Below, one piece after another: positions 55,381-64,000 of a DNA stretch of 64,000 nt. The stretch's first letter is position 1; each line of letters begins with the position of its first letter. Where the stretch lies: the NCBI GenBank assembly GCA_963798455.1, contig CAWCTD010000003.1:2976001-3040000 (forward strand). The letters run 5' to 3'. The position numbers and the translations under genes are program-made. The stretch comes from CAWCTD01 sp963798455. Lineage in GTDB: Bacteria > Acidobacteriota > Terriglobia > Bryobacterales > Bryobacteraceae. Under the pieces are notes generated by a model that saw only the letters and a program-made list of their open reading frames with translations, had not been told where the DNA came from and did no database searches.

Positions 55381-57159
55381 TCACGCCGGCTGCTGCTGGG
55401 CGAGGCAGTGGAGTGTGCCGAAGCCGAGCACCAGATCCACGCAGTGGATGCCCACCACGGGGCGGTCTGGGAACAAATCGGCCAGAATCCCCAGCGCGGC
55501 TCGGTCGTTCGGGTCGTTGAAGGTTGGCACGAGGACCGCTGCGTTCGCGATGTAGAAATTAGCGTAGCTGGCCGGGAGGCGGTCGCCGTCGAAGTAGAGC
55601 GGCCCCGGCATGGGCAGCGCCACCACCTCGGGCTTCGAGCCGTCCTCCAGGCGCAGGTCCTGAATCCGGTCCCAGTTCTCCGCCAGCGCCCGGTAGTTGA
55701 TGTCCCTGGAATCGTCCTCCCGGACCAGAACCACGGTGTGCGGGTTCACGAAGCGGCAGATGTCGTCCACATGGCCGTGCGTGTCGTCGCCCGCCACGCC
55801 GCCGCCCAGCCAGAACACGTTGGTCGCGCCGAGGTACTCGCGGAGCGTCTCCTCGAACTCCCCGCGCCCCAAGCCCGGGTTGCGAACCTGGGTCACACGG
55901 TCGAGATAGCACTCATCGGTCGTCACGAGCGTGCCGCGGCCGTTGACATCGATGCCGCCGCCTTCCAGGATGAAGTCGCGCCCTTCGTGCCGCGCGTGGA
56001 ACAAGCGCTTGCCGAGGCGCCCGGCGGCGGTCTCCGGCACGCGGCGGTCTTTCTGCCAGTCGGGATACTTGGCCCACGCGTTGAAATGGAAATCAACGAT
56101 CGCGGTTTCGCCCGCTCGCCGGACAAACACGGGGCCGCTGTCCCGGGTCCAGCCGCGGTCAGTGGGACACACGAGGAATTCGACGCGCGAGGCGTCGGCG
56201 CCAGCGCGGGCCAGGCAGCGCCGCGCGTCCTGCTCCTGGGCCGCGGACAGGACCAGCATGCGGATCGTCTCTGCCGGTGAGATATTCCGAACGATCTCCG
56301 CGTAGACCCACCGGATCGTGTCCAACTTGTCCGGCCAATCGGCGGGGTTGTGCGGCCAGGCCAGCCAGGTTGCCTCGTGAGGTTCCCATTCCGCCGGCAT
56401 CGAGAAACCCAGCGCCGCGGGCTTCTCGCCGTTTGCGGCGCTCTCCTGCACTTCGCCGCTTGGCCCGGCTGGCCCCACGACAGAAGCTGGAGCCGTGGTT
56501 GCCGCTTGCGCCGCCGCACGCATCCGAGCGGGGTCGAGCTTCGTGATCGCCTGCCGGGCAGCTCGCCGGACGCCTTCATCGTAGTGAGCCAACGCGCTCA
56601 CGAGGTAACTGGCCGCCCTGGGATCGCCGATCTCACCCAGGGCCGCGGCAGCTCTCGCCTGCTTGGCGGGAAGGGAGTCGCGGAGGATGTCCACCAGGGG
56701 CTCCACGGCCACGGCGCCAAGGAGTTGCAAGGTGTGGAAGTCTTCCCTGACCAGCGCGCAACGCAGCCGCAGCGCATCATCCGAAGCAGCCCACCCGCCC
56801 AGCTCCAGCGCTTCAGCGGCCGCCTGTCTCGCTTCCAAGGATGTGCTGCCCAATGCCTCGATCAAAGCCTGAAGCGCTTGGTCGCCGCCGATACGCCGCA
56901 TCGCCTTCACCACATAGACTTGGTGATGAGACGGTCCCTTGTTCAGGTGATCGCGCAGCGCTTCCAGAGCCTTCGGGTCGCCGGTTTGCCCCAGGGCGTC
57001 GATCACCGGGTGGCGCGGGCTGATGCTCTCATCGTGCAGAGCCTCCACCAGCGCTTCGACGGCCCGCGGCTCCCGGGAGGCTCCCAGGGCGGCGGCCGCC
57101 CTGGCACGGGTGGCACGGTCCTCCGACCGCAGTCGTCTCAGCGTCCACCAAAAGATCAA
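55381..57159 (-). CDS. HEAT-repeat / agmatine deiminase fusion protein
   Basis: About 592 residues. The N-terminal 240 residues are HEAT-like repeats (ATRARAAAALGASREPRAVEAL, PVIDALGQTGDPKALEALRDHL, ARAAAALGEIGDPRAASYLV). The C-terminal 350 residues form an agmatine deiminase of the PPADs type: MPAEWEPHEATWLAWP, WTRDSGPVFV, EGGGIDVNGRGTL, THGHVDDICRFV and the catalytic Cys in GFGTLHCLAQQ. The enzyme converts agmatine to N-carbamoylputrescine. The start is probably TTG 57159 (IFWWTLRRL), after AGAGGG. The frame stays open to 58404 but that part is antisense to the next gene. Divergent from two polyamine-type genes. Confidence 0.85.
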   Translation of the reverse strand: MIFWWTLRRLRSEDRATRARAAAALGASREPRAVEALVEALHDESISPRHPVIDALGQTGDPKALEALRDHLNKGPSHHQVYVVKAMRRIGGDQALQALIEALGSTSLEARQAAAEALELGGWAASDDALRLRCALVREDFHTLQLLGAVAVEPLVDILRDSLPAKQARAAAALGEIGDPRAASYLVSALAHYDEGVRRAARQAITKLDPARMRAAAQAATTAPASVVGPAGPSGEVQESAANGEKPAALGFSMPAEWEPHEATWLAWPHNPADWPDKLDTIRWVYAEIVRNISPAETIRMLVLSAAQEQDARRCLARAGADASRVEFLVCPTDRGWTRDSGPVFVRRAGETAIVDFHFNAWAKYPDWQKDRRVPETAAGRLGKRLFHARHEGRDFILEGGGIDVNGRGTLVTTDECYLDRVTQVRNPGLGRGEFEETLREYLGATNVFWLGGGVAGDDTHGHVDDICRFVNPHTVVLVREDDSRDINYRALAENWDRIQDLRLEDGSKPEVVALPMPGPLYFDGDRLPASYANFYIANAAVLVPTFNDPNDRAALGILADLFPDRPVVGIHCVDLVLGFGTLHCLAQQQPA

Positions 57160-57231
57160 ACTCGTTCCCTCTGAGGCAAATTGTACCCCGCGGCAGGGCC
57201 GCAACGTTCTGCCATAATCGTATTCTGCACC

Positions 57232-58407
57232 ATGGCTAAAAGCAAGAAACCCGACCGCCGCTACCGCGAAGATCTCTCCGAGGTTCCCGACTGGCTTCGG
57301 AAACAGAAGTGCCCGGACCGCGACAAATACCTCTCCGGCCAGCGCATCCTGCCCAAGAACCTCACCGGCAGGGAGAAGCTCGCCGACATCGTCGACAACG
57401 TGTTTCTGGCTTACAACTCGGCGCGCCTCAAGGAAGGCTGCCATTTGTTCGTCCAGAAGATGCTGGCGCCGGAGGTGACCATCGGCATGAGCTTCGCCGG
57501 CGCTCTCACGCCCGCGGGGCTGGGTTGTTCCTCGATGGTGCCGCTCATCAAGGCGGGCTTTGTGGACTGGATCGTGGCCACCGGCGCGAACCTCTACCAC
57601 GACCTGCACTTCGCGCTGAACTATCCCGTGCGCGTGGGGCGCCACAACATGGACGACACCGAGTTGCGCAACAACGATATCGTGCGCGTCTACGATGTCC
57701 TTCTGGGATACAGCGACTGCCTGATGGCGACCGACGAAATCCTTCGCGGCATCCTGGTCCAGCCCGAGTTTCAAAAGGAGATGGGCACCGGGGAGCTGCA
57801 CTACCTGCTGGGACGCTACGCCGCCGAATGGGAGCGCAAGGCCGGACTCAAGGACGTGTCGGTGCTCGCCGCCGCTTACCGCGCGGGAGTGCCCTGCTAT
57901 ACCTCCTCGCCGGGCGATTCCACCATCGGCATGAACGTGGCCGGCGTCGAGCTGCGGGGCAACAAGCTGCGTGTCAATCCCTCCATCGACGTCAATGAAA
58001 CCACGGCCTACGTGCTGGCGGCCAAGCGCGCCGGCGGAAGGAGCGGCGTGGTCCTGTGGGGCGGGGGGAGCCCGAAGAACTTCATGCTCCAGACCGAGCC
58101 ACAGATCCAGGAAGTGCTGCGCATCAAGGAATTCGGGCAAGACTACTTCCTGCAAGTCACCGACGCGCGTCCCGACACCGGGGGTCTGAGCGGCGCCACG
58201 CCCAGCGAGGCCGTGAGCTGGGGCAAGGTGGACCCGGACCGCCTGCCCGACGCAGTGGTCTGCTACACCGACAGCACCATCGCCATGCCCATTTTGACCC
58301 ACTATGCCCTGGCCCGGCACAAGCCGCGCAAGCTCAAGCGGCTGTACGATCAGCGCGGCAAAATGATGGAAGCGCTCACCCGCGAGTACTTCCTGCACAA
58401 CCAATGA
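57232..58407 (+). CDS. Deoxyhypusine synthase family protein
   Basis: A 391-residue NAD-dependent aminobutyl/aminopropyl transferase family member. Conserved parts include FVDWIVATGANLYHDLHFAL, the GSPKNFMLQ region and the active-site lysine in EAVSWGKVDPD. Bacteria lack the eukaryotic hypusine substrate eIF5A, so such homologues are thought to make homospermidine or related polyamines. Its stop overlaps the start of the decarboxylase (ATGA), and an agmatine deiminase lies divergently, which supports a polyamine role. The product is not determinable from sequence. Confidence 0.88.
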   Translation: MAKSKKPDRRYREDLSEVPDWLRKQKCPDRDKYLSGQRILPKNLTGREKLADIVDNVFLAYNSARLKEGCHLFVQKMLAPEVTIGMSFAGALTPAGLGCSSMVPLIKAGFVDWIVATGANLYHDLHFALNYPVRVGRHNMDDTELRNNDIVRVYDVLLGYSDCLMATDEILRGILVQPEFQKEMGTGELHYLLGRYAAEWERKAGLKDVSVLAAAYRAGVPCYTSSPGDSTIGMNVAGVELRGNKLRVNPSIDVNETTAYVLAAKRAGGRSGVVLWGGGSPKNFMLQTEPQIQEVLRIKEFGQDYFLQVTDARPDTGGLSGATPSEAVSWGKVDPDRLPDAVVCYTDSTIAMPILTHYALARHKPRKLKRLYDQRGKMMEALTREYFLHNQ

Positions 58408-59537
58408 CCTCCCGCCACCTCCAATCCATCGCCCGCCGGCACGGCACGCCCGTGGTGGTGATCGATCACGACATCATCCGCCGCAACTACGCCGCCTTCA
58501 AGAAGCATCTGCCCAGGGTGCAGGCCTACTACGCGGTCAAGGCCAACCCCGCGCCCGAGATCATCCGCACCCTTTACCAGGCGGGGGCCAGCTTCGATGT
58601 GGCTTCGCTGCCGGAGTTCATGCTGGTCCACGAGAACATCCAGCACCTGGCGGCCAAGGAGAGGCAGAACTTCATCTGGGACAAGATCGTTTACGCCAAC
58701 CCGATCAAGCCCAAGGAGACGCTCCTGGAGCTGGACCAATACAAGCCCCTGGTCACTTTCGACAATTGGGCCGAGCTGCGCAAGATCCAGCAGTACGCTC
58801 CGCGGGCCGGGCTGGCTTTGCGCCTGCGGGTGCCCAACACGGGCTCGATGGTGGAGTTGTCCAGCAAGTTTGGCTGCGACCCGGGCGAAGCCGTGGACCT
58901 GATCGAGGAGGCGTTCCGGATCGGGCTGGTGATCGAGGCCGTGAGCTTCCACGTCGGCAGCCAGTGCACCAATTTCGAGAACTTCGTCCAGGCGCTGAAC
59001 ATGGCGGCGGCGGTGATGCGTGAGGCCGCCTCACGCGGGGGCGAGATCAAGATTCTGGACATCGGAGGCGGGTTCCCCGTGCCCTACGACCGGCACGTCA
59101 AGCCGTTCAGCGCGCTGGCGCGAAGAATCAACGCTGAGATCGGCCGTCTGTTCCCCTCGGACATGCAGATCCTCGCCGAGCCGGGCCGCTTCCTGGTAGC
59201 GACCGCCGCGACCTCGCTGGCGCGGATCATCGGCAAGGCGGTGCGCGACGGCAAGACCTGCTACTACATCGACGACAGCGTCTATCACACCTTCAGCGGC
59301 ATCATCTTCGACCACTGCCAGTATCATCTGAAAGCTTTCAAGAAGGGGCCGGCTGAGATCTGCTCGGTCTTCGGCCAAACCTGCGACGGGCTGGACACGA
59401 TCTCGCACTTCGAAGAACTGCCCGAGCTGGAGATCGAGGACCTGGTCTACTCGGAGAACATCGGCGCCTACAGCAACGCCAGCGCCACCTGGTTCAACGG
59501 CTTCCCCCCAGCCCAAGTGGTGCATGTGAACGAGTAG
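58404..59537 (+). CDS. Type III PLP-dependent decarboxylase (ornithine/diaminopimelate group)
   Basis: A 377-residue alanine-racemase-fold decarboxylase. The PLP lysine is in VQAYYAVKANPAPEI near residue 50. HVGSQC and the glycine loop DIGGGFPVPY bind the cofactor phosphate, ILAEPGRFLVATA follows, and the dimer-partner Cys lies in FGQTCDGLDTIS. The CDGLD form is like ornithine decarboxylases. It is translationally coupled to the deoxyhypusine-synthase-like gene, so putrescine supply for that enzyme is a reasonable guess. Confidence 0.9.
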   Translation: MTSRHLQSIARRHGTPVVVIDHDIIRRNYAAFKKHLPRVQAYYAVKANPAPEIIRTLYQAGASFDVASLPEFMLVHENIQHLAAKERQNFIWDKIVYANPIKPKETLLELDQYKPLVTFDNWAELRKIQQYAPRAGLALRLRVPNTGSMVELSSKFGCDPGEAVDLIEEAFRIGLVIEAVSFHVGSQCTNFENFVQALNMAAAVMREAASRGGEIKILDIGGGFPVPYDRHVKPFSALARRINAEIGRLFPSDMQILAEPGRFLVATAATSLARIIGKAVRDGKTCYYIDDSVYHTFSGIIFDHCQYHLKAFKKGPAEICSVFGQTCDGLDTISHFEELPELEIEDLVYSENIGAYSNASATWFNGFPPAQVVHVNE

Positions 59538-59600
59538 TCAACGTGCTCAGATGGCGGCGCCGAGGCGCACGGGGCATTCTGCTCCCTGTGAGACCTCAGA

Positions 59601-59727
59601 GCTTGTTGAGAGACCTGCCCGAATGCGGGCCAGGACAAGACGGGAGTCATATCCCACACTTAGAATCAGCGACTTGCGTCCACGTGGGGTATGTCTCCCG
59701 ACTTGCCCAGCAGGTCTTTCAACAAGC
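59601..59727. mobile_element. 127-bp terminal-inverted-repeat element (MITE-like)
   Basis: GCTTGTTGAGAGACCTGC (59601-59618) and GCAGGTCTTTCAACAAGC (59710-59727) are inverted repeats matching at 17 of 18 positions. The 91 bases between them have no coding potential. No clear target-site duplication is visible. The termini resemble those of some transposase families, so a non-autonomous element is likely. It abuts the metallopeptidase stop. Confidence 0.6.
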
Positions 59728-59729
59728 GC

Positions 59730-60086
59730 CTAAGGCTGCCCCAGCCTTGCCCTCCGGCGCTCGGCCAGGCGGACGCTGCGTTCGTCCAGGCCGAAGTAGT
59801 GGGCCACCTCGTGCCATACTGTATCTTTCAGGAGTTTCTCGAGCTGAAGACGGTCCCGGGCAAGCCGCTCGTGTGGGCCTTGGAAGATGGTGATGCGGTC
59901 CGGCAGGGTGAAGCTGTCGCTGACGCTTCGGGTGGGCAAGGGGTGCCCTTGGTAGAGCCCCAGGATGCCGGGCCGGGGAGGCTCCCGCTCCACAAGGAAA
60001 GCGATGTTCTGGAGCCGCCGGCGGAAGCGGGGAGGAATCGCCCTGACGGCCTTCTCCACCAGCTTGTCGAACTCGCCGGAGGTCAT
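59730..60086 (-). CDS. Small zinc metallopeptidase-like protein
   Basis: A 118-residue protein with the motif HEVAHYFGLDE near residue 97, an HExxH zinc site extended as in minimal MMP-like metallopeptidases. N-terminal FDKLVEKAVRAIPPRFRRRL and the segment ILGLYQGHPL are also typical of that small family. ATG 60086 gives this start; longer frames run into the cmk start region. It is divergent from cmk with 34 bases between. The substrate is unknown. Confidence 0.82.
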   Translation of the reverse strand: MTSGEFDKLVEKAVRAIPPRFRRRLQNIAFLVEREPPRPGILGLYQGHPLPTRSVSDSFTLPDRITIFQGPHERLARDRLQLEKLLKDTVWHEVAHYFGLDERSVRLAERRRARLGQP

Positions 60087-60120
60087 CCCAATACCATTGT
60101 AAGCGGACGGAACAACTGGC

Positions 60121-60810
60121 ATGGCGAAACGCATCGTGGTGGCGATTGACGGGCCCGCGGGGGCGGGCAAGAGCACCATCGCGCGCAACCTGGCAGGCCG
60201 GCTCGGCTTCCTCTATATCGACAGCGGCGCCATGTATCGGGCAGTGGGGCTCTGGGCGCTGCGGGCGGGAGTCGAACTGGGCGATGTGCAGCGGCTGGAG
60301 CAACTGGCCCGCCAGTCCCGCATCGAACTGGAGTCCGCGGGTTCCCGTGTGCTGCTGAACGGAGAAGACGTCACGGAGGCGATCCGCACCCCGGAGGTGT
60401 CGCAGGCGGCGTCCCAGGTCTCCGCCATCGGCGGCGTGCGCCGGGCCATGGTGGAGGAGCAGCGGCGGATGGCGGCCCAAACCAGCGTGGTTATGGAAGG
60501 CAGGGACATCGGCACGGTGGTCTTCCCCGATGCCGCGATCAAGATCTTCCTGGACGCCGATCCGGAGGTGCGAGCCGGCAGGCGGCAGCGGGAGAGCGCG
60601 GAAAAGGGCGAATCGATCGATCCCCAGGAGATGGCGCGGCAGATCCGGGAACGCGACCAGCGCGACCGCACGCGCTCGGAAGCCCCGCTGGTGCAGGCGC
60701 CCGACGCCGTCTACGTGGATTCCACGGGGCTGACGATAGCACAGGTGGAAGAGGCGATTCTGAAGCTCGTACGCGAGCGCACCACCAACGGAAAGGAAAC
60801 CGTAAGTTGA
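60121..60810 (+). CDS. cmk: Cytidylate kinase
   Basis: CMP kinase phosphorylates CMP and dCMP with ATP. The 229-residue protein has the P-loop AIDGPAGAGKST, YIDSGAMYRAVGLWAL for substrate binding, VVMEGRDIGTVVFP, and the LID-like ERDQRDRTRSEAPL. Length and order are normal. Its last bases overlap the probable TTG start of lysC. Confidence 0.95.
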   Translation: MAKRIVVAIDGPAGAGKSTIARNLAGRLGFLYIDSGAMYRAVGLWALRAGVELGDVQRLEQLARQSRIELESAGSRVLLNGEDVTEAIRTPEVSQAASQVSAIGGVRRAMVEEQRRMAAQTSVVMEGRDIGTVVFPDAAIKIFLDADPEVRAGRRQRESAEKGESIDPQEMARQIRERDQRDRTRSEAPLVQAPDAVYVDSTGLTIAQVEEAILKLVRERTTNGKETVS

Positions 60811-62248
60811 ACGATCTGCTTGTGATGAAGTTCGGCGGGACCAGCATGGGCTCGGCCGAACGTATTCGCGTCGCGGCCCGGATTTCTGCCGACCAGAGGC
60901 GCGTGCGGCCGCGTGGTGACCGTCGTCTCGGCCATGTCCAAGGTGACCGACCTGCTGCTGGACACCTTGCGCCACGCCGAGGCGGGCGATGAGGCCGGCA
61001 TGGAGGCCAACTTCAGGAAGCTCCGGACACGGCACTTCGAAACGTGCCGCGAACTGCTGCCGCCGGAGAAGCAGGAAGAGGCGCTGGCGGGGATTCAGTC
61101 CCTGATCGCCGACTTCCAGCGCATCGCCAACGGCATCCGCATGCTCGGCGAGCGCCCGCCGCGCTCGGTGGACGAGGCGGTGGCCATCGGCGAGCGCCTT
61201 TCGGCCCTGCTGCTGGCGTCCTACCTGGAGACCCAGGGAACCAGCGCGCAGGCGGTCAACGCCGCGAACATCGTCGTCACCGACGCGGTCTTCGGCAACG
61301 CCAGCCCGTTGATGGAGCCGACCCGCGAAAAGGCGCGGCGGGACCTGCTGCCCCATGATCGAGCAAGGCGTCGTGCCCGTGGTGACGGGGTTCAACGGCG
61401 CCACTGCGGACGGACGGCCGACCACGCTGGGCCGCGGCGGCTCGGACTTCTCGGCCTCGATCCTGGCTTCGGTCCTGGACGCCTCGGAGCTGTGGATCTG
61501 GACCGATGTGGACGGCATCATGACCGCCGACCCGCGCCTGGTGCCCGACGCCGCGGTGCTCGACGAGGTCACCTACAGCGAGGCGGCCGAGCTGGCCTAC
61601 AACGGGGCCAAGGTGCTGCACCCGCGCACGCTGGCGCCGCTGGTCGAAAAGCAGATCCCGGTGTGGAGCAAGAACAGCTTCGCGCCCGACAAGCCCGGCA
61701 CCCGGATCGTGCCGCAAATCGAGGCGACCGGAGGCGCCCGCGCGGTGACCTCGATGGCGAACGTGGCGCTGGTCTCGATCGAACCGGCCAGCCCGGCCCT
61801 GAGCGTGACCCAGGTGATGGCCCGGGCGCTCGACGCGCTGGCCCGGGCCAACGTGGAGGTGCTGCTTCTCTCCAGCTCCAGCTACCGCCAGAGCTTCTGC
61901 TTCCTGGTCCGCAAGCAGGAGCTCGCCGCGGCGCTGGCGGCGCTCGAAGCCGGGCTGGCGCTGGAACTGGCGCACGGGTACCTGCGCCCCATCGAGGTCG
62001 ATGACAGTGTCGGTCTGCTGGCCGTGGTGGGCGAAGGCATGCGAGGAACACCAGGCCTGGCGGGGCGCATCTTCACCGCGATTTCGCGGGAGCAAATCAA
62101 CATCATCGCCATCGCGCAGGGCTCGAGCGAGCTGACCATCGCCATCGTGGTGCGTCGCGCGGGACTGGAGAAGGCGGTTCAGGCCGTGCACGCCGAGTGC
62201 CGCATGGGGGAACGGGCGAGGCAGGCGGCGCCCGGCGGCCAGAGATAG
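60807..62248 (+). CDS. lysC: Aspartate kinase (frame interrupted twice)
   Basis: The first enzyme of the lysine/threonine/methionine pathway. Three frames together give one complete protein: LVMKFGGTSMGSAERI; VTVVSAMSKVTDLLLDTL through VDEAVAIGERLSALLL; and GVVPVVTGFNGATADG, TTLGRGGSDFSASIL, WTDVDGIMTADPR and two C-terminal ACT domains (VGLLAVVGEGMRGTPGLAGR). The shifts lie near 60905 and 61352 (one extra base there). TTG 60807 is favoured by GGAAAGGAAA upstream; ATG 60825 is the alternative. ACT domains imply feedback control by amino acids. Confidence 0.9.
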
Positions 62249-62302
62249 CTTCCCCACCGTAAGTTATACTGAATATTCCTTCTTTGCAGGAGAAACACAC
62301 AC

Positions 62303-64000
62303 ATGTTTGACCTGTTTCGCAGCCGGGCCAAGGTCGTGCGCATTATGTTGGGCGGCTTGCTGCTGCTGGTCGCTCTCTCGATGGTGACGTATCTCGTCCC
62401 CGGCGTCGGAATGAACACCGGCGGCGATTCCCAAGTGGTGGCCGAGTTCGGCAAGGAGGTGCTGACGCTGCCGGAGCTCCAGCAGACCCTCCAGGCGCAG
62501 TTCCGTGGCCGGTCCACCCCCCCGCAGATGCAGGCGGTATACGCTCCGCTCATCATCGACCAGGTCGTCATCCAGTACGCAGTCGCCTACCAGGCGCAGC
62601 AGATGGGGTTCCAGGTGTCCGAGGCCGATCTGGCCGCCGCTATCCGGACCGTCCTGCCGCAATTGTTCAGCGGCGACCAGTTCGCGGGCAGAGACGCTTA
62701 TGCAGCCGCGCTCGCTGAGCAGAACATGACCATCCCGCAGTTCGAGAGCACGCTGCGCAGGCAACTCCTCCTCGAAGATTTGCAGGGAATGGTGGCCGGC
62801 GGCATCGTGGTTTCCCCGAAGGAGATCGAGCAGGAGTTCCACGCCAAGAACGACAAGGTCAAGATCGAATACGTGGCGCTTCCGCCCGCGAAGTACCGCT
62901 CCGAGGTGACCATCCGGCCCGAAGAGATCAAGCAGTATTTCGAGCAGAACCGGCTGGGGTTCCAAGTTCCCGAGAAGCGCTCCTTCGACGTGCTGGTCGT
63001 GGACGAGGACAAAGTGGCCCAAGGGATCACGATCCCGGAGTCCGAGCTCCGGAAGGCGTACGAGCAGAACAAGGACACTTACCGTGTGCCGGAGCGCGTA
63101 CAAGTGCGCCACATCCTGCTCAAGACCACCGGCAAGCCACAGGACGAGATTCCCAAGATCCATGCCAGAGCCGAGGAACTGCTCAAGCAGCTCAAGGCCG
63201 GGGCCGATTTTGCGCAACTCGCCAGGAAGGACTCCGAGGACCCGGGATCGGCGGCCAAAGGCGGGGACCTCGGCTGGATTGTCCGGGGCCAGACTGTGAA
63301 GCCTTTCGAGGACGCCGCGTTCTCTCTGAAGAAGGGCGAAATCAGCAACGTCATCTCCACCGAATATGGGTTCCACATTCTCCAAGTACTGGGCAAGGAG
63401 GAAGCGCACGTCCGGACGTTCGAGGAGGTGAAGGCGCAACTGGCCGAGGAACGCAAGAAGCAGATGGTCTTCGACCGCATGCAGGAGCTATCGGACCAGG
63501 CACGGGCCGCGCTGAACAAGGACCCGCTTTCCGCCGAGAAGATCGCGGGCGAGTTGAGCTTGCAGTTCATCCGGGCGGACCACGTCGGCGCCAGTGACGC
63601 GATCCCGGGAATCGGCACAAGCCGTGAGCTGGACGACGCCGTATCGTCTCTCAAGAGAGGTGAAGTTACGCCGGTCGTGCAGATCGCGCCCACCAAGCTC
63701 GCGGTGGCGGCCGTGACGGAGGTCTTCCCGGCGCATCCGGCCGACCTGGCCGCTGTCGAAGACCAGATCCGCAATCGTCTCACCACGGACAAACTGAGCC
63801 AACTGATGCAACAGCGGGCCAAGGAAGCCATCGAGAAGGCCATAGCAACGGGCGGCGACCTGAAGAGAGTTGCCAAGGAAATGGACCTGGAGGACAAGAC
63901 CACGCCCGACTTCACCCGTAACGGCGCAGCCGAGGGTTTGGGAAGCGCCGGCTACTTCGAAGAGGCGTTCACCGCGCCCGAGGGAAAGATCCTCGGCCCC
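62303..64000 (+). CDS. PpiD/SurA-like peptidyl-prolyl isomerase (3' end outside window)
   Basis: A periplasmic foldase anchored by one N-terminal helix (VVRIMLGGLLLLVALSMVTYLV), as in PpiD. A SurA-N-like chaperone part follows (VLTLPELQQTLQAQFRG ... FESTLRRQLLLEDL). The parvulin domain lies near residues 260-360: VQVRHILLKTTGK, DFAQLARKDSEDPGSAAKGG, GWIVRGQTVKPFEDAAF, and ISTEYGFHILQV. A second PPIase-like or chaperone part continues to the window edge. GGAGA precedes the ATG. At least 566 residues. Confidence 0.92.
   Translation, partial: MFDLFRSRAKVVRIMLGGLLLLVALSMVTYLVPGVGMNTGGDSQVVAEFGKEVLTLPELQQTLQAQFRGRSTPPQMQAVYAPLIIDQVVIQYAVAYQAQQMGFQVSEADLAAAIRTVLPQLFSGDQFAGRDAYAAALAEQNMTIPQFESTLRRQLLLEDLQGMVAGGIVVSPKEIEQEFHAKNDKVKIEYVALPPAKYRSEVTIRPEEIKQYFEQNRLGFQVPEKRSFDVLVVDEDKVAQGITIPESELRKAYEQNKDTYRVPERVQVRHILLKTTGKPQDEIPKIHARAEELLKQLKAGADFAQLARKDSEDPGSAAKGGDLGWIVRGQTVKPFEDAAFSLKKGEISNVISTEYGFHILQVLGKEEAHVRTFEEVKAQLAEERKKQMVFDRMQELSDQARAALNKDPLSAEKIAGELSLQFIRADHVGASDAIPGIGTSRELDDAVSSLKRGEVTPVVQIAPTKLAVAAVTEVFPAHPADLAAVEDQIRNRLTTDKLSQLMQQRAKEAIEKAIATGGDLKRVAKEMDLEDKTTPDFTRNGAAEGLGSAGYFEEAFTAPEGKILGP

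Noticed and set aside
57160..58404. Minus-strand open frame extending the HEAT-agmatine deiminase upstream by 415 codons
   Set aside because: It lies antisense to the deoxyhypusine-synthase-like gene, has no domain, and the HEAT protein has its own plausible TTG start at 57159.

Overview
The window is GC-rich bacterial chromosome. Gene content and protein style suggest an acidobacterium, most like the Bryobacterales/Solibacter group: HEAT-repeat proteins with an FWWTLRRL-type start, carboxypeptidase-regulatory-like secreted proteins, abundant c-type cytochromes and dispersed CCGAGCC palindromes. This placement is an inference; there is no rRNA gene to settle it.

Layout. 0-7 kb: folK, a GxxExxY gene between inverted repeats, ruvB-ruvA, a strongly structured leader or small-RNA candidate, a Tat-exported Gfo/Idh/MocA oxidoreductase, a HEPN gene pair, toxin-like debris and a beta-propeller lipoprotein. 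7-16 kb: the cell-shape operon mreB-mreC-mreD-mrdA-rodA, then an RNase E/G with a very large insertion in its S1 domain and a secreted protein. 16.1-22.3 kb: tRNA-Ser(GGA) followed by a 6.07-kb island bounded by a 55-bp direct repeat of the tRNA 3' end. The island carries a B12-type radical SAM enzyme preceded by a 77-residue peptide gene, a divergent 630-residue protein, and a broken protein kinase gene. No integrase is visible.

22.3-33.3 kb: a respiratory block. One minus-strand operon encodes a monoheme cytochrome-porin fusion resembling Cyc2, a small cytochrome c, a GltD-like FAD/Fe-S oxidoreductase, a Rieske protein, cytochrome b and a six-heme cytochrome. Upstream lie a sensor kinase and a sigma-54 activator, and divergently a tetraheme cytochrome made of four repeats with a possible sigma-54 promoter. 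Together they could move electrons between the cell surface, periplasm, quinone pool and NAD(P).

33.5-39.8 kb: decaying genes (SWIM/SNF2 helicase with two internal stops, hybrid kinase cut from its receiver), an aminotransferase, and an orphan addiction-module protein ending in a 60-bp palindrome. 39.8-44.4 kb: purQ-purL-purF. 44.5-53.6 kb: a GT39-type transferase, lolA and a type IV pilus block (pilC, pilB, pilM, pilN, pilO, pilP-like, pseudopilin-like). 53.6-64 kb: a secreted regulatory-like-domain protein, a polyamine cluster (HEAT-agmatine deiminase fusion, deoxyhypusine-synthase-like protein, type III decarboxylase), a 127-bp terminal-inverted-repeat element, a small metallopeptidase, cmk, lysC and a truncated PpiD/SurA-like foldase.

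ruvB, pilC, pilB, pilM, pilN, pilO, the pilP-like gene and lysC all need one or more single-base corrections to be read through. Because these are core genes and the shifts often compensate, draft-quality sequence errors are more likely than gene loss.
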